Source: Diploptera punctata (Eukaryota > Arthropoda > Insecta > Blattodea > Blaberidae). From it: DNA of 64,000 nt. The translations under genes and the position numbers were made by a program. The DNA lies in assembly GCA_030220185.1 (NCBI GenBank), contig JASPKZ010010211.1, positions 1 to 64,000 on the forward strand, in the 5' to 3' direction. Below the pieces are notes generated by a model. It did no database searches. It saw only the letters and a list, made by a program, of their open reading frames with translations, and was not told the DNA's origin. Shown here one piece after another: positions 10,115 through 19,377 of the stretch. Positions within the stretch are counted from its first letter, which is position 1; each line of letters starts with the position of its first letter.

Positions 10115-11442
10115 ACAATAGATTTTAAAACACTGTAGTAATCTATGATACTTAGCTAAGCTGAATTTATATTATTATTATTAACCATGAAAGCTAGACA
10201 GGAATAAAGGAGTTCGTATGATCTCTGAGCAAGCTTTGTGTACGGGATTATACAAGACAGCAATGTAGTATCTAACGTACAGTGATTAAACATTACACAT
10301 TATATAAAATATGGTATTTAATATAAATTGGACGTCTGAAGTTAGAAAAATAGAATTAAAGAATTACATAACTGTGATCATTCATAAATTAAAAGACAAA
10401 ATAATAATTAACGTCAAAAATAACACAACTCACACAAACAACCTCACATACATGGTTTGAGTCCTTGTCAGGGTGCCTTTCCCTGGTCTGCCGGACCAAA
10501 AACCCAAAGCACGCCACTCGCGTCCTCCAGACGACGACAATGTTCCAACCAAAAGTTCCGATCGAATGATACTGTTCTAGGCTAGGCTAATCGTATTGGG
10601 ACGAGATGTCCCTGACATTATAGGGACTTACTTGTTTGCCCTCTTTGCCAAAGGATATAAATATGAGATGGGTATCTTCAAAGGTGTTTCCTTACGATGG
10701 CCATACAAAACTCCATAGTAATTCCACCGGGAGGTCAAGCGTGGGCTGTTGTTCGGCGTTTCTGGAGGGCGCCTCTGGTGAATGTAGGTTCATCAGTGCG
10801 CCGTCCCGGTCGCTGATTGGTTGGAGCTCCATCCGCAAGCCGCGCTTGAAGTCTTGGTCGAGTTGAATTCATATTAAAATTAAAAATTAAAATTTAGGTT
10901 GTATTTAAATTTGGAAGTTACTTAAACAGAAGTTCCGAGGAGTAATCGCTGTTGGGAGAAGAACATCAAAAGACCCTTTTCAAGGTGTGCTGACTGGCGA
11001 AATTTAGAATTTAGAATAGCTTATTAATGCCAACATATAGAATAATTTAGAATTTAGTTTCAGGGAGTTGTTGATTTACTGGTGGAGACTAGGGGACCAC
11101 TCCGACATTTGTCTTAACGCTAGGAAAACCACCGAAAACCCTAGCAGAGTGGCTTGAAGTTAATGAATTTATCTAAAAGTCAGCTTCTTCGGTTTAATTT
11201 TTAATGGAAAACCGGCGAAAGAACCATCAGTTCTGGTGGCTAAGGCTGGGGATGGTACTCGTCAGCCCTCCGTGCCTTTCCGTTCGCAGTTTGTACTTAT
11301 TTTCGCTTGTATTAAGCGAAATAAATACTACTATTTCGTCCGGTAGGTACTGCAGCTGACTGTTCACGTTGTCGATGAGATCGTTGAACATCTGAGATTT
11401 GTGGGTCTGGATAGATTTATTTTCTGTGGCCGAAATGTTTAA
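10115..11442. other. Spacer, partly GC-richer, no clear gene
   Basis: The region 10440-10870 is richer in GC and holds a frame at 10636-10866, but I recognise no domain in it. GTTTGAGTCC near 10456 looks like a B box but has no convincing A box. On the minus strand about 11225-11440, after the Jockey-like ORF1, one frame reads MFNDLIDNVNSQLQYLPDEI to a stop; this may be a further part of that element. Confidence 0.4.
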
Positions 11443-12051
11443 TTAGACTTGTGTGGATTTTTTGCTTCCATTTCTGGAAGCTGATTGGTCCGCAGTTGGT
11501 TTCGCGATGGGAGGGATGGGCGCGGGCGGTGATGCTGGAGCGGCTGGCTTCAGCGATGCACTGCTTTTTGATACTGGAGCAGGCGAGGCTGCCTGCTCCT
11601 TCTGTCGGGACTGGGCGGTCCTGTTTAATCGGCGATAGGGCTCGATTTTTACTTTAAAGAAACAGAGTTTCTTTATTTTTAATGCCTCTGGGGATTTTTT
11701 CCCATCCGCCAAGATTGCCAAGAATATTGGCATCGGGTTCTTGGTCTTACCGGAGGTCATGTTGACAACCTTAAAGACCTCGAACCCTAGATCCTTGAGA
11801 TCCTCTTGGATAGTGGATGGATCCACACTTGGGGCTATGCCTTTAATCACGATGCGATAGGACGACCGTGTTTTGACTTGATCCTCGCTGCTGACGTGCG
11901 GATACCGTTCTGAATGTATTTGACGTAGGGTATTTGAGCGTTCCGAGGTAGAAGTGGAAGATGCGCAGTACAAACAGCGCAAGGGGAAGAGTAGAAAGGA
12001 GAGTGGGGGTAGATGCAGAGAGAAAGGAAATTGGCATAGTTCACGAATCAT
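11443..12051 (-). CDS. Orphan Jockey-like LINE ORF1 (Gag-like) with PRE_C2HC domain
   Basis: A 202-residue frame. Residues about 65-145 (SYRIVIKGIAPSVDPSTIQE through LCFFKVKIEPYRR) match the pattern of the PRE_C2HC domain of Gag-like ORF1 proteins in Jockey-type LINEs, which bind element RNA. The first 60 residues are probably not native: they are hydrophobic and look like read-in from flanking sequence. The tail is rich in A, P and S (SPAPVSKSSASLKPAAPASP), as is usual between PRE_C2HC and downstream parts. No CCHC zinc knuckles and no ORF2 follow within the frame, so it is a fragment. An alternative is a domesticated Gag gene, but nothing here favours that. Confidence 0.7.
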   Translation of the reverse strand: MIRELCQFPFSLHLPPLSFLLFPLRCLYCASSTSTSERSNTLRQIHSERYPHVSSEDQVKTRSSYRIVIKGIAPSVDPSTIQEDLKDLGFEVFKVVNMTSGKTKNPMPIFLAILADGKKSPEALKIKKLCFFKVKIEPYRRLNRTAQSRQKEQAASPAPVSKSSASLKPAAPASPPAPIPPIAKPTADQSASRNGSKKSTQV

Positions 12052-12123
12052 CTAGTTAAAGGAGGATAACGGCACTGATGTCACGAACCGAAATTGAACT
12101 TTCGGTTCAGTTTTGAATATGTT

Positions 12124-12470
12124 AAAAAAAACTCCTGGCGCGACAGGCTTAGAAGGCCCTTTAGCCTACCAGCCGGCTGCTGGCCTCACATCCACATGTG
12201 TCAATCACAGAGGTAGATGATCATCAGCCAGTTTAGGGGTGACATGTGGTCAGCATGTCGAGTCCCCAGCCGTTATAGCTGGTTTCCTCAACCTGGAGCC
12301 GCTACTTATTCTAGCTACCCAAATGCATCACGATGCTGGGTGGGCACCGGTCCCATACTGGCCGAAATACCATGAGAAAATGTCTTCCCCCATGGAGACT
12401 CGAACCAGCGCTAGTCCAGTAGCTCTGCGCCAAGGCTTCCTACCTTAACCACTCGGCTACGGCGCGGGAC
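12124..12470 (-). mobile_element. SINE-B1, full length, 13-bp target duplication
   Basis: Complete antisense copy from the GTCCCGCGCCGTAGCCGAGT head at 12470 to the CGCGCCAGGAGTTTTTTTT tail at 12124. It is flanked by perfect GTTTTGAATATGT repeats (12110-12122 and 12471-12483), so its boundaries are secure. Confidence 0.95.
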
Positions 12471-12529
12471 GTTTTGAATATGTGGATTTTCTTATTCATG
12501 ACGTTAACATCATCAAAATTAATATTATT

Positions 12530-12874
12530 CCGATTGAGGGTCTTTCCACTTTTTCAGCGGTTGCCCTTTTACCAGCCGGCTGCTGGCCCTTCACATCCAC
12601 ATGTGTCAATCACAGAGGTAGATGATCAACAGCCAGTATAGGGGTGACATGTGGTTAGCATGTCGAGTCCCCCAGCCGTTATAGCTGGTTCCTCAACCTG
12701 GAGCCGCTACTTATTGTAGCTACCCAATTGCCTCACGATGCTGGGTGGGCACCGGTCCCATACTGGCCGAAGTATCATGAGAAAATTTCTTCCCCATGGA
12801 GACTCGAACCAGCGCAAGTCCCGTAGCTCTGCGCCAAGGCTTCCTACCTTAACCGCTCGGCTACGGCGCGGGAC
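12530..12874 (-). mobile_element. SINE-B2, full length
   Basis: Same head and body as SINE-B1, but the tail is replaced by GGGCAACCGCTGAAAAAGTG and GAAAGACCCTCAATCGG. The copies at 27039 and 28801 share this tail, defining the B2 subtype. The flanks AATTAATATTATTC and AATTAATATTAAC suggest an imperfect target duplication. Confidence 0.93.
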
Positions 12875-12944
12875 CAGAATTAATATTAACTTAATTTAAT
12901 TGTTTATCTTTTCTAATTAAATATTTTATTAACTAACTAACTCA

Positions 12945-13070
12945 CTGGCAGTGGTAAGATATAATTCAGTGACAGCTGTTTCGATACACTGTACCTTCTT
13001 TAGAGATGTTCTGAAGAAGGTACAGTGTACCGAAACAGCTGTCACGGAATTATGTCTTAATAAATATGAA
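12945..13070. mobile_element. FB-H foldback with hammerhead-like core
   Basis: Two arms (about 12952-12999 and 13010-13062) are inverted copies containing ACAGCTGTTTCG and CGAAACAGCTGT. The right arm on the plus strand has the core CTGAAGA (13011-13017), one extra A, a perfect GGTAC/GTACC stem with loop AGT (13019-13031), then GAAA and the palindrome ACAGCTGT followed by C. The left arm on the minus strand has the same layout with CTAAAGA. No clear target duplication was found. Confidence 0.65.
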
Positions 13071-13180
13071 AATCAAATAAAACTATGTTTTATTTTTATT
13101 TAATTAATAAATATGGATTTTCATCAAGTAAACACAAATTCAATTGATTGAATGAATTGACAGTAGTTTTCTAATTTTAG

Positions 13181-13478
13181 AGGGGGCACGCCGTAGCGTA
13201 GTGGTTAAGGCACTGAGCTACAAGCCGGAGGGTCGAGGGTTCAAGTCCCGTTGGGGTCAGGATTTTTAAACTGGCCCAAACCCTCTGGCGGCACTATGGC
13301 CCTGGGGTCGACTCAGCCTCTAACGGAAATGAGTACCAGACGCTTGTTCTGGGGGTAAAGGCGGCCGTCACGCAGGGTTGACAACCCGGCTGACAAAAAG
13401 TGCCGATTGTCTAGAAAAAGTGGGAGCCTTAACCTCCTACTACCCCAAGGGCCTCCGGGCCTGTTGTGGGATCACTTT
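13181..13478 (+). mobile_element. SINE-A, full length, 14-bp target duplication
   Basis: Complete copy with A box TAGCGTAGTGGTTAAGGC and B box GGTTCAAGTCCC. It is flanked by perfect TTTTCTAATTTTAG repeats (13167-13180 and 13479-13492). This is the best reference for SINE-A ends. Confidence 0.96.
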
Positions 13479-13492
13479 TTTTCTAATTTTAG

Positions 13493-13867
13493 ATAATGAA
13501 GTGAAGACGTACGTGAGTTAAAATGTGTGACAGTGTTTTGGCAGACGCGTAAAGGTGAAAACTACTTCGATACATTTGAAGGTCCTAGGATGGAAGTAAT
13601 TAGGTCATGACCATACACACCAGCAAGGTCGCGTGCAAGATGCTGCGGATGACCTGAGGCTCTATTAATTCACCAGTGTGCCACGGGGAGGGGATATTCC
13701 TCTCCTGTCGCGACATGCGTATTGTGGAAGCAAAGAAGACACGTCTAAATTGTAGACTACACATGCGTTAAGCAACTGTTAACTGCGTACACTACCTCCT
13801 TAAACATGAGGTCGCACGAGGGAACCTTCACAACTGAAAGATATGTCTTTGTGCATTTATAATTTGT
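13493..13867. other. Spacer, nothing recognised
   Basis: Mixed-composition sequence between two SINEs. No reading frame or repeat family was recognised. Confidence 0.5.
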
Positions 13868-14245
13868 TAGGTGGACTAGTGGTTATGCTCCTTGCCTCTG
13901 GTTCCGAGGGTCGCGGGTTCAAACCCGGCCGGTGTCGATGGATTTTTTAGGACGAAAAAATCCAAGAAGCAAGTCCTCCGGGAGGGACTTTAAGCCGTGG
14001 GTCCCGAGTCTGAAGATTTTCAGGCTCGTAAAAAATCCTTAAGCCTGAATGAAAAGGCCTCTAAGCAAAATTTACCTAATTTTCCCGTCCTAGCACTACC
14101 TTGGTTTCCTAGATGTCAGTATGAGGCGGTGCGCTGACCACGGACCACTCAAAATGACATCTATACGAATAGAAGTGTAACTAAATTAGCATGGTTCAAA
14201 TTCTTCCCTGTAGGGGGAGAGCGCCTAAATCTCTGTAACTGGGTT
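13868..14245 (+). mobile_element. SINE-D, long copy
   Basis: The head has GGACTAGTGGTTATGCTCC (A-box region) and GGGTTCAAACCCGG (B box). The body contains GGAGGGACTTTAAGCCGTGG and TGAAGATTTTCAGGCTCGTA. The homologous antisense copy at 49063-49703 shares the extension GTGTAACTAAATTAG...CTGTAGGGGGAGAGCGC, so the element reaches about 14245 rather than ending at the head-body unit. Confidence 0.85.
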
Positions 14246-14639
14246 GCCATTTTAACAGTATTTTCTTGAGAGAAACTCTTATGTAAAACTGAAGATTGCA
14301 ACACAGCAGGTACATAGTTATAAGTTGTAGCCGTCCAAGCCGCTGGCTCTTAAAGAAAAAAAAACATTTACCACTTGTCACTGAGCTCGTGCGGACCTGT
14401 ACTTTCAAGTGCGAAAGTGTTGACTCTCATATTTACTATAAAACAAGTTCCGTAAAAGAAAAACCATGTTTTTTAAGTTTATAGTACATCGATTTGGAAA
14501 AGTACTGCTAACCTTGCACCTCCACCCCTCCTTAACAAACAATTTCCGTTATTATGAGTTTAGCAACATCTACCCTCTGTACGTAGGGGGACACTGGCAT
14601 AGCCTATAAGGTCTGTAGTGACTTCCTGGGTTGAATTAT
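14246..14639. other. Spacer, nothing recognised
   Basis: Short frames on both strands overlap here without any known domain. No repeat family was recognised. Confidence 0.45.
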
Positions 14640-14735
14640 AGTGTAGCGCCGAAAATTTACAAAGATAGGAACCTTAACTTCCTACTACCCAATGGCCATC
14701 GAAGGCATGCAGTGGGACCTCTTTATCGTGTAAAT
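14640..14735 (+). repeat. SINE-A 3' fragment, diverged
   Basis: The phrases GAACCTTAACTTCCTACTAC and GCAGTGGGACCTCTTTA match the last third of SINE-A with several changes. The head is absent. Confidence 0.65.
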
Positions 14736-14775
14736 ATTGCAACAAGTAAGATTCATTAATACGGATTTAAGTTAA

Positions 14776-15112
14776 AAAAAAACTCCAGGCCTAGAAGGCC
14801 CTTGGTCTATCATCTGGCTGCTGGCCTCACGTCCACATGTCTTAATCACAGAGGTAGACGATCATAAGCCAGTATAGGGGTGACATGTGGTCAGCATGTC
14901 GGGTCCCCCAGCCGTTATAACTGGTCTTCTCAACCTGGAATCGCTACTTATTGTAGCTACTCAAATGCCTCACAATGCTGGCTCGGCACCGGTCCCATAC
15001 TGGCCGGAATTCCATGAGAAAATGTCTTCCCCCATGGGGCTCGAACCAGCGCAAGTCCCGTAGTTCTGCGGCGAGGCTACTTGGCTTAACCACTCAGCCA
15101 TGGCGCTGGACC
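14776..15112 (-). mobile_element. SINE-B1, full length, target duplication
   Basis: An antisense copy with the usual landmarks and some changes in the head (TGGCTGAGTGGTTAAGCC). It is flanked by GATTTAAGTTAA (14764-14775 and 15113-15124). Confidence 0.92.
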
Positions 15113-15170
15113 GATTTAAGTTAATCTTCATAAATAATATTTGTATGTTTTAGGCTATTCCATAAGCTTA

Positions 15171-15448
15171 CTTACTTACTCACTGGCACTCTCGAACCCG
15201 TAGGTTCATGGTCGCACGGACATAAGCTCTCCATACATCCCTATCCTGAGATAATGCTTTCCCGTCATTCCCTGTATAATCTACTTCTTTCAAATCATAG
15301 TAAATGTTATTTTCCCATCTCATTCTTAGTCTACCAACTGGACGTTTTCCTTCTGGTATTCCTACAAGATGCTTCCATGCAGTATTTCATTCCCCATACG
15401 TCCTGTCTATCGCTGTCATGAGATTTAACTGTTCTTGTTATATTTTTA
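15171..15448 (-). mobile_element. LINE-a 3' fragment, 15-bp target duplication
   Basis: A 278-bp copy of the LINE-a tail end, with the (AGTA)n tail next to 15171 and the coding end (the antisense of RLRWAGHVAR through AAMNLRVR) decayed. It is flanked by TATTCCATAAGCTTA (15156-15170 and 15449-15463), which shows that LINE-a makes about 13-16-bp duplications here. Confidence 0.93.
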
Positions 15449-15474
15449 TATTCCATAAGCTTAATTCATGTAAC

Positions 15475-15781
15475 GTCCACCGCCTTGTCACGCAGCGGGC
15501 CCGGATTCGATCCCCGGTCGGGGCAGTTTTTCTGGGTGAAGTTTTTATCGGGGTTTTTCCTCACCTGTAAGACAAATGTCAGGAAAACTTTAAGGCCCAA
15601 AAGGTCCCCGAAATCATATGGCCATCATCATCATCATCATCATCGTCATCATCCTTCACCGGTGTAGAAAACAACGGGAAGCTACCACACCTACAATTCC
15701 CTAATAAAGCTGCAAGCATATCATGAAAATGCTATGATTGCAGTGAAGGACCTGCCTTCGGGTAGAATTACTATGGATGGA
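15475..15781 (+). mobile_element. SINE-C lacking its A box
   Basis: The head jumps from GTCCACCGC to CTTGTCACGCAGC, missing about 22 nt that in other copies include CTCGAGGTAGCGTGC, the A-box region. The B box (GGATTCGATCCC), the (CAT)n segment and the ACTATGGATGGA end are present. This copy should not be transcribable from its own promoter. Confidence 0.9.
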
Positions 15782-16204
15782 ATCATATAATTTATTAGGC
15801 AGTAATTCAGTAACAACTCATTTCTTTGTCATCTGTTGACAATATTTGGCTGTAAAATTTTGAAACTTTCCTGATATCGTGAATGACGAAATATTTAGTA
15901 AAGCCGGACGTGTGGTCTTCAACACACATGACGTGAAGAGAATGTTTTTATCTTGCCATATATAGTACATTCGGTGATGGTACTTTTCCAACACAGATTT
16001 TGAAGGACTTGTGTAAACTCTGAAGTCAAACAACAAACATTTATATACCTCGAACAAACAAGCACGTGACGAATATCAAGATAATTCTCATACATTATCC
16101 ATCTTCCTCAACTTTCGCCTTCATCATAATTTGGCTGTTGTGCGCGACAGAAAACAATGAATAAATTTCCAGACTTGTAATCCAAGAGAGGAACGGGATT
16201 TGAG
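15782..16204. other. AT-rich spacer, nothing recognised
   Basis: No coding or repeat similarity was recognised between SINE-C and LINE-c. Confidence 0.5.
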
Positions 16205-16219
16205 TTCAAGTTAATAATG

Positions 16220-17028
16220 GGGAAAACTACATAATAGTGAGATACTGGTTTTAGCGCAAGACAAATTTGATATGGAATTCATGATAAAAAGGTTGAAAAA
16301 CAAATATGAATCATGGGGTCTCACAGTAAATTTACAAAAAACAGAATATCTGGCAATAAATAGCAATGAAAGAGAAAATTTAATATTGGAAGAAGGAATC
16401 CAAATAAAGCAAGTGAAACAAACTAAATATTTGGGAATGATTATGGATAACATCGAAGGTATAGGAAAAGAGAACATAAAACATAGAATTGAATTGAGTA
16501 GCAAAATAATATCATCATTAAATTCCATATGGTGGGATAAGCATATTTGGAAAGACACAAAAAAATATATTGGTAAAACATTGGTGGAATCTGTTGCAAT
16601 GTACGGGAATGAGGTATGGACAATCAATAAGTACTACAAGAATAGACTAATAGCTCTAGAAATGGATTATTTACGAAGAAGTGCCAGAAAGTCTAAATTA
16701 GAACGTGTCACAAATAAGGAAATTAGAAACATAATGGAAGCAGAAGAAAGCATAATTGAAAGAATTGAGGAAAAGGAATTGAAGTGGTAAGGACATGTTT
16801 TAAGAATGGAAGATGAGCGATGGCCGAAGCAGCTATATGAATGGCATCCGAACAGAAAGAAGAAAAGAGGAAGACCAAGGTTAACATGGAAGGAAAACAT
16901 GAAGACAGTAATGCAAGCTAGAGGGCTAAGCATCGAAGATGCCCAAGACCGTAGGCTTTGGAGGTTTGGCACGGGAAGACGACAGCAGCTGTAAAAACCC
17001 GAAGATAGAGAGATAGAGAGATACATGA
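16220..17028 (+). mobile_element. LINE-c, 5'-truncated just after the catalytic block
   Basis: The readable protein starts QILVLAQDKFDMEF, just downstream of where the reverse transcriptase ADD box would be, and ends RRLWRFGTGRRQQL, followed by an AGATAGAGAGATAGAGAGAT tail. The main frame 16272-16790 has one stop (after KELKW) and continues as GHVLRMEDERWPKQLYEW. A similar tail occurs antisense at 60463 and, more diverged, at 18362. Confidence 0.85.
16272..16994 (+). pseudogene. LINE-c ORF2 C-terminal region
   Basis: A LINE thumb and C-terminal segment: WGLTVNLQKTEYLAINS and TKYLGMIMD follow the usual order after the catalytic box, then YGNEVWTINK and LEMDYLRRSARKSKL. A stop near 16789 interrupts WGHVLRMED. 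The final part KKRGRPRLTWKENM is the basic GRPR-type end typical of these LINEs. The 5' two thirds (endonuclease and most of the reverse transcriptase) are missing. Confidence 0.85.
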
Positions 17029-17074
17029 TATGTATAGGAAGCCAGATGTAATAAGAACAGTTAAGTCTCGTAGG

Positions 17075-17478
17075 AACCTCAGGGGTCCTCATGTGGATGG
17101 CGATCACAAGGTGCCCAAGCTGGGCAAAACATTTATTCCACTTACTTGTGTTTTGCACTCTTCTAACTTTACTATCTAACCTCTCTTGGTTAATTCTTGT
17201 TTTTTTTCGACCCCGACGCTATTAGGGCATTCGAGGGCTAGGGAGTCTTTCCTTTCTTCCATTTCTTCTTTCCTTTATTTTCTATTTTTCTCCACCAAAA
17301 ACCTGACCAGAGGCTATAAGATGGCAGCCCCATCACTGGTCTTGCCTTCCTTTGGCCAGCAACCAATCGAAGGGACTATTATCATGCTTTCAAGTCTTAT
17401 ACGAGAATTTCCCTGAAGGATCGGAACATTTTCTATAGGATCGTAACAGGCCTTGGCCTAATACTTGGAAGGAAGCAG
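17075..17478 (+). mobile_element. LINE-e derived short element, 12-bp target duplication
   Basis: A 404-bp unit with no long frame. It starts AACCTCAGGGGTCCTCATG and ends in the LINE-e 3' end (TTCTATAGGATCGTAACAGG then TTGGCCTAATACTTGGAAGG). It is flanked by AAGTCTCGTAGG (17063-17074 and 17479-17490), so both ends are certain. The copy at 50036-50460 has the same structure. It appears to be a non-autonomous LINE-e that keeps a 5' head and the 3' tail. Confidence 0.88.
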
Positions 17479-17605
17479 AAGTCTCGTAGGCTGCGATGGG
17501 CAGGACATATGGCACGTATGGGGGATGAAAGAGGTGTATGGAAACTTCTGGTAGGAAAAGCCCAGATGGTAGACCACGAATGAGGTGGGAGAATAATACT
17601 ATCCA

Positions 17606-17943
17606 TGAACCGAATGGTTAAGGCAAGAAGCCTTGGCACAGAGCTACGGGACTTGCGCTGGTTCGAGTCTCCATGGGGGAAGAAGTTTTTCTCATGGAAT
17701 TTCGGCCAGTATGGGACCGGTGCCCACACAGCATCATGAGACATTTGGATAAGTACAATAAGTAGCGACTCCAGGTTGAAAAAACCATCTATAACGACTG
17801 GGGGATCCGACATGCTGACCACATCTCACCCCTACACTGGCTAGATGATCGCCTACCTCTGTGATTAACACATGTGGATGTGATGCCAGCAGCCGGAAGG
17901 TCAGCCAAGGGCCTTAGGCCTGTCGCGCTTGGAGTTTTTTTAA
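17606..17943 (+). mobile_element. SINE-B1, head slightly truncated
   Basis: It begins within the A-box region (CCGAATGGTTAAGGC) and runs to CTGTCGCGCTTGGAGTTTTT. It is inserted in the LINE-a copy 17029-18028. The antisense frame 17433-17822 is a shadow of this SINE. Confidence 0.9.
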
Positions 17944-18028
17944 TAATATAGGGGATGATTGGAAAACATTAGCTCAGGATAGGGACGTATGGAGAACTTA
18001 TGTCCGCGCGACCAGAGCCAGTCAGTAA

Positions 18029-18361
18029 ATTAATTACTTAGGACGACTACAATTCAGGTAAAAGTTGTAATATTTTAATTTTTTACGTTAACAACCTCAA
18101 CGGTGGTTCAGAATGAATTTTAAAAGTATTAATTCCTTATCTCAAATTATTCATTTTGGATTCCTTTATAAACTGTAATATTTGATTGTCATTTGGATCA
18201 AATTGAGTTTATGAGATTTAATATTTGGTCCTAGCAAAATTGATCTCTAAAGCAGGGTGCCCACTCATTATGTGAAGTCTCAAAAGCAATGTTTATTGTA
18301 AATATACATTTGCTCTTTAAAATGTTTCAGTTTTCTCACAGATCACATCAAATGCCACAAA
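18029..18361. other. AT-rich spacer, nothing recognised
   Basis: No frame or repeat family was recognised. Confidence 0.5.
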
Positions 18362-18615
18362 TATTCTCATCATCGTCATCCGGTATCATGGCAGCTGCCG
18401 CCGTCTTCTGGAAACCAAACGCCATTCCTCTCTGCCCATCAATTGATCTTCCTCCAATCCTCTGATATTCATAACCATAGTTTTCTTCGGTCTTCCTCTC
18501 TTCCTCCTTTCCATTGGAATCCATCCCATAACAATTTTAAGCAATCTTTGTTCTCGCATTCTTTTGACATGTAATCTTTTCTATAATGTCTATGATGTCC
18601 GGCTCCTCTTGTACA
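18362..18615 (-). mobile_element. LINE-c-like 3' fragment
   Basis: The minus strand reads HVKRMREQRLLKIVMGW, then KRGRPKKTMVMNIRGLEEDQ and RRRQQLP, followed by a (GAT)n-like tail. This is the same kind of C-terminus as LINE-c but clearly diverged, so it is probably a sister family. Confidence 0.75.
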
Positions 18616-18619
18616 CCTA

Positions 18620-18824
18620 TACTCCTGGCGCGACAGGCCTACAAGGCCCTTAGCCTACCAGCCGGCTGCTGGCCTCACATCCGCATGTGTCAATCACAGA
18701 GGTAGATGATAATCAGCCAGTGTAGGGGTGACATGTGGTTAGCATGTCGAGTCCCCCAGTCGCTATAGCTGGTTTTCTCAACCTAGAGCCGCTACTTATT
18801 GTAGCTACCCAAATGCAACACAAT
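18620..18824 (-). mobile_element. SINE-B1, head missing
   Basis: An antisense copy from the CGCGCCAGGAGT tail to about CATTTGGGTAGCTACAATAA. The tRNA-like promoter part is absent. Confidence 0.88.
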
Positions 18825-18825
18825 G

Positions 18826-19364
18826 CATTCAGTACTAGGTTTTAGTTCTTCTCCATTGTTGAAATTTATATTATCCATTCACAAATATTCCGGTCAACAA
18901 AAAATTCTGGTCTTTTCATTAACCTCATCCTGCATGTGTTTCACGAAACTTGTCATATGCTGCACGTAGCTCCAGAAAAAAGAAATCTTTCCACACAAAG
19001 AATACAGCTGGTGTGTTGCATGTTAAATCTGACATAAATGTGTTAAACATGAATGCGTGTGTTTTCAGAAAATATAATATTTTCTCAAGTTTAGTGTTAT
19101 CTATTCTTACACCTGCTTATTCCTCTTCCTGGCTATCGCTTGTACGCGCTATCTCTCTGATATTGTTTCTTCAGCTTATATCAATATATATACTTCACTG
19201 GTACAAATTCCCATGGCTTGGGTTTACTAGCACCGAACTGGCACAGCTGTCACTTTAACAGCAAGCGCTGATAAGCCACATCCTTCTCAACACGATAACG
19301 GCCACCTAAGCAATTTACTTAGAACCAATCTTTCTTGGAGGGGGGAAGAAAATGTTGATTCAGG
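18826..19364. other. Spacer with an unrecognised frame
   Basis: The plus frame 18950-19258 (102 codons) has a hydrophobic C-terminal half but no domain I recognise and no repeat partner in the window. Most likely a chance frame. Confidence 0.4.
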
Positions 19365-19377
19365 TTACATACAATCA

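Larger units (their letters stand above)
17029..18028 (+). mobile_element. LINE-a copy carrying two later insertions
   Basis: The LINE-a 3' region is in three pieces: 17029-17074 (GGAAGCCAGATGTAATAAG), 17491-17600 (CTGCGATGGGCAGGACATA) and 17946-18028 (GGGGATGATTGGAAAACATT). The gaps hold the LINE-e derivative 17075-17478 and a SINE-B at about 17606-17943. It was placed at the GATA tail of LINE-c, so at least four events are stacked here. Confidence 0.88.

Noticed and set aside
10636..10866. Possible GC-rich exon
   Set aside because: No domain, no splice-site context I could defend and no repeat support; left as unrecognised.
18950..19258. 102-codon plus frame
   Set aside because: No family features, and the hydrophobic second half is what AT-rich DNA gives by chance.
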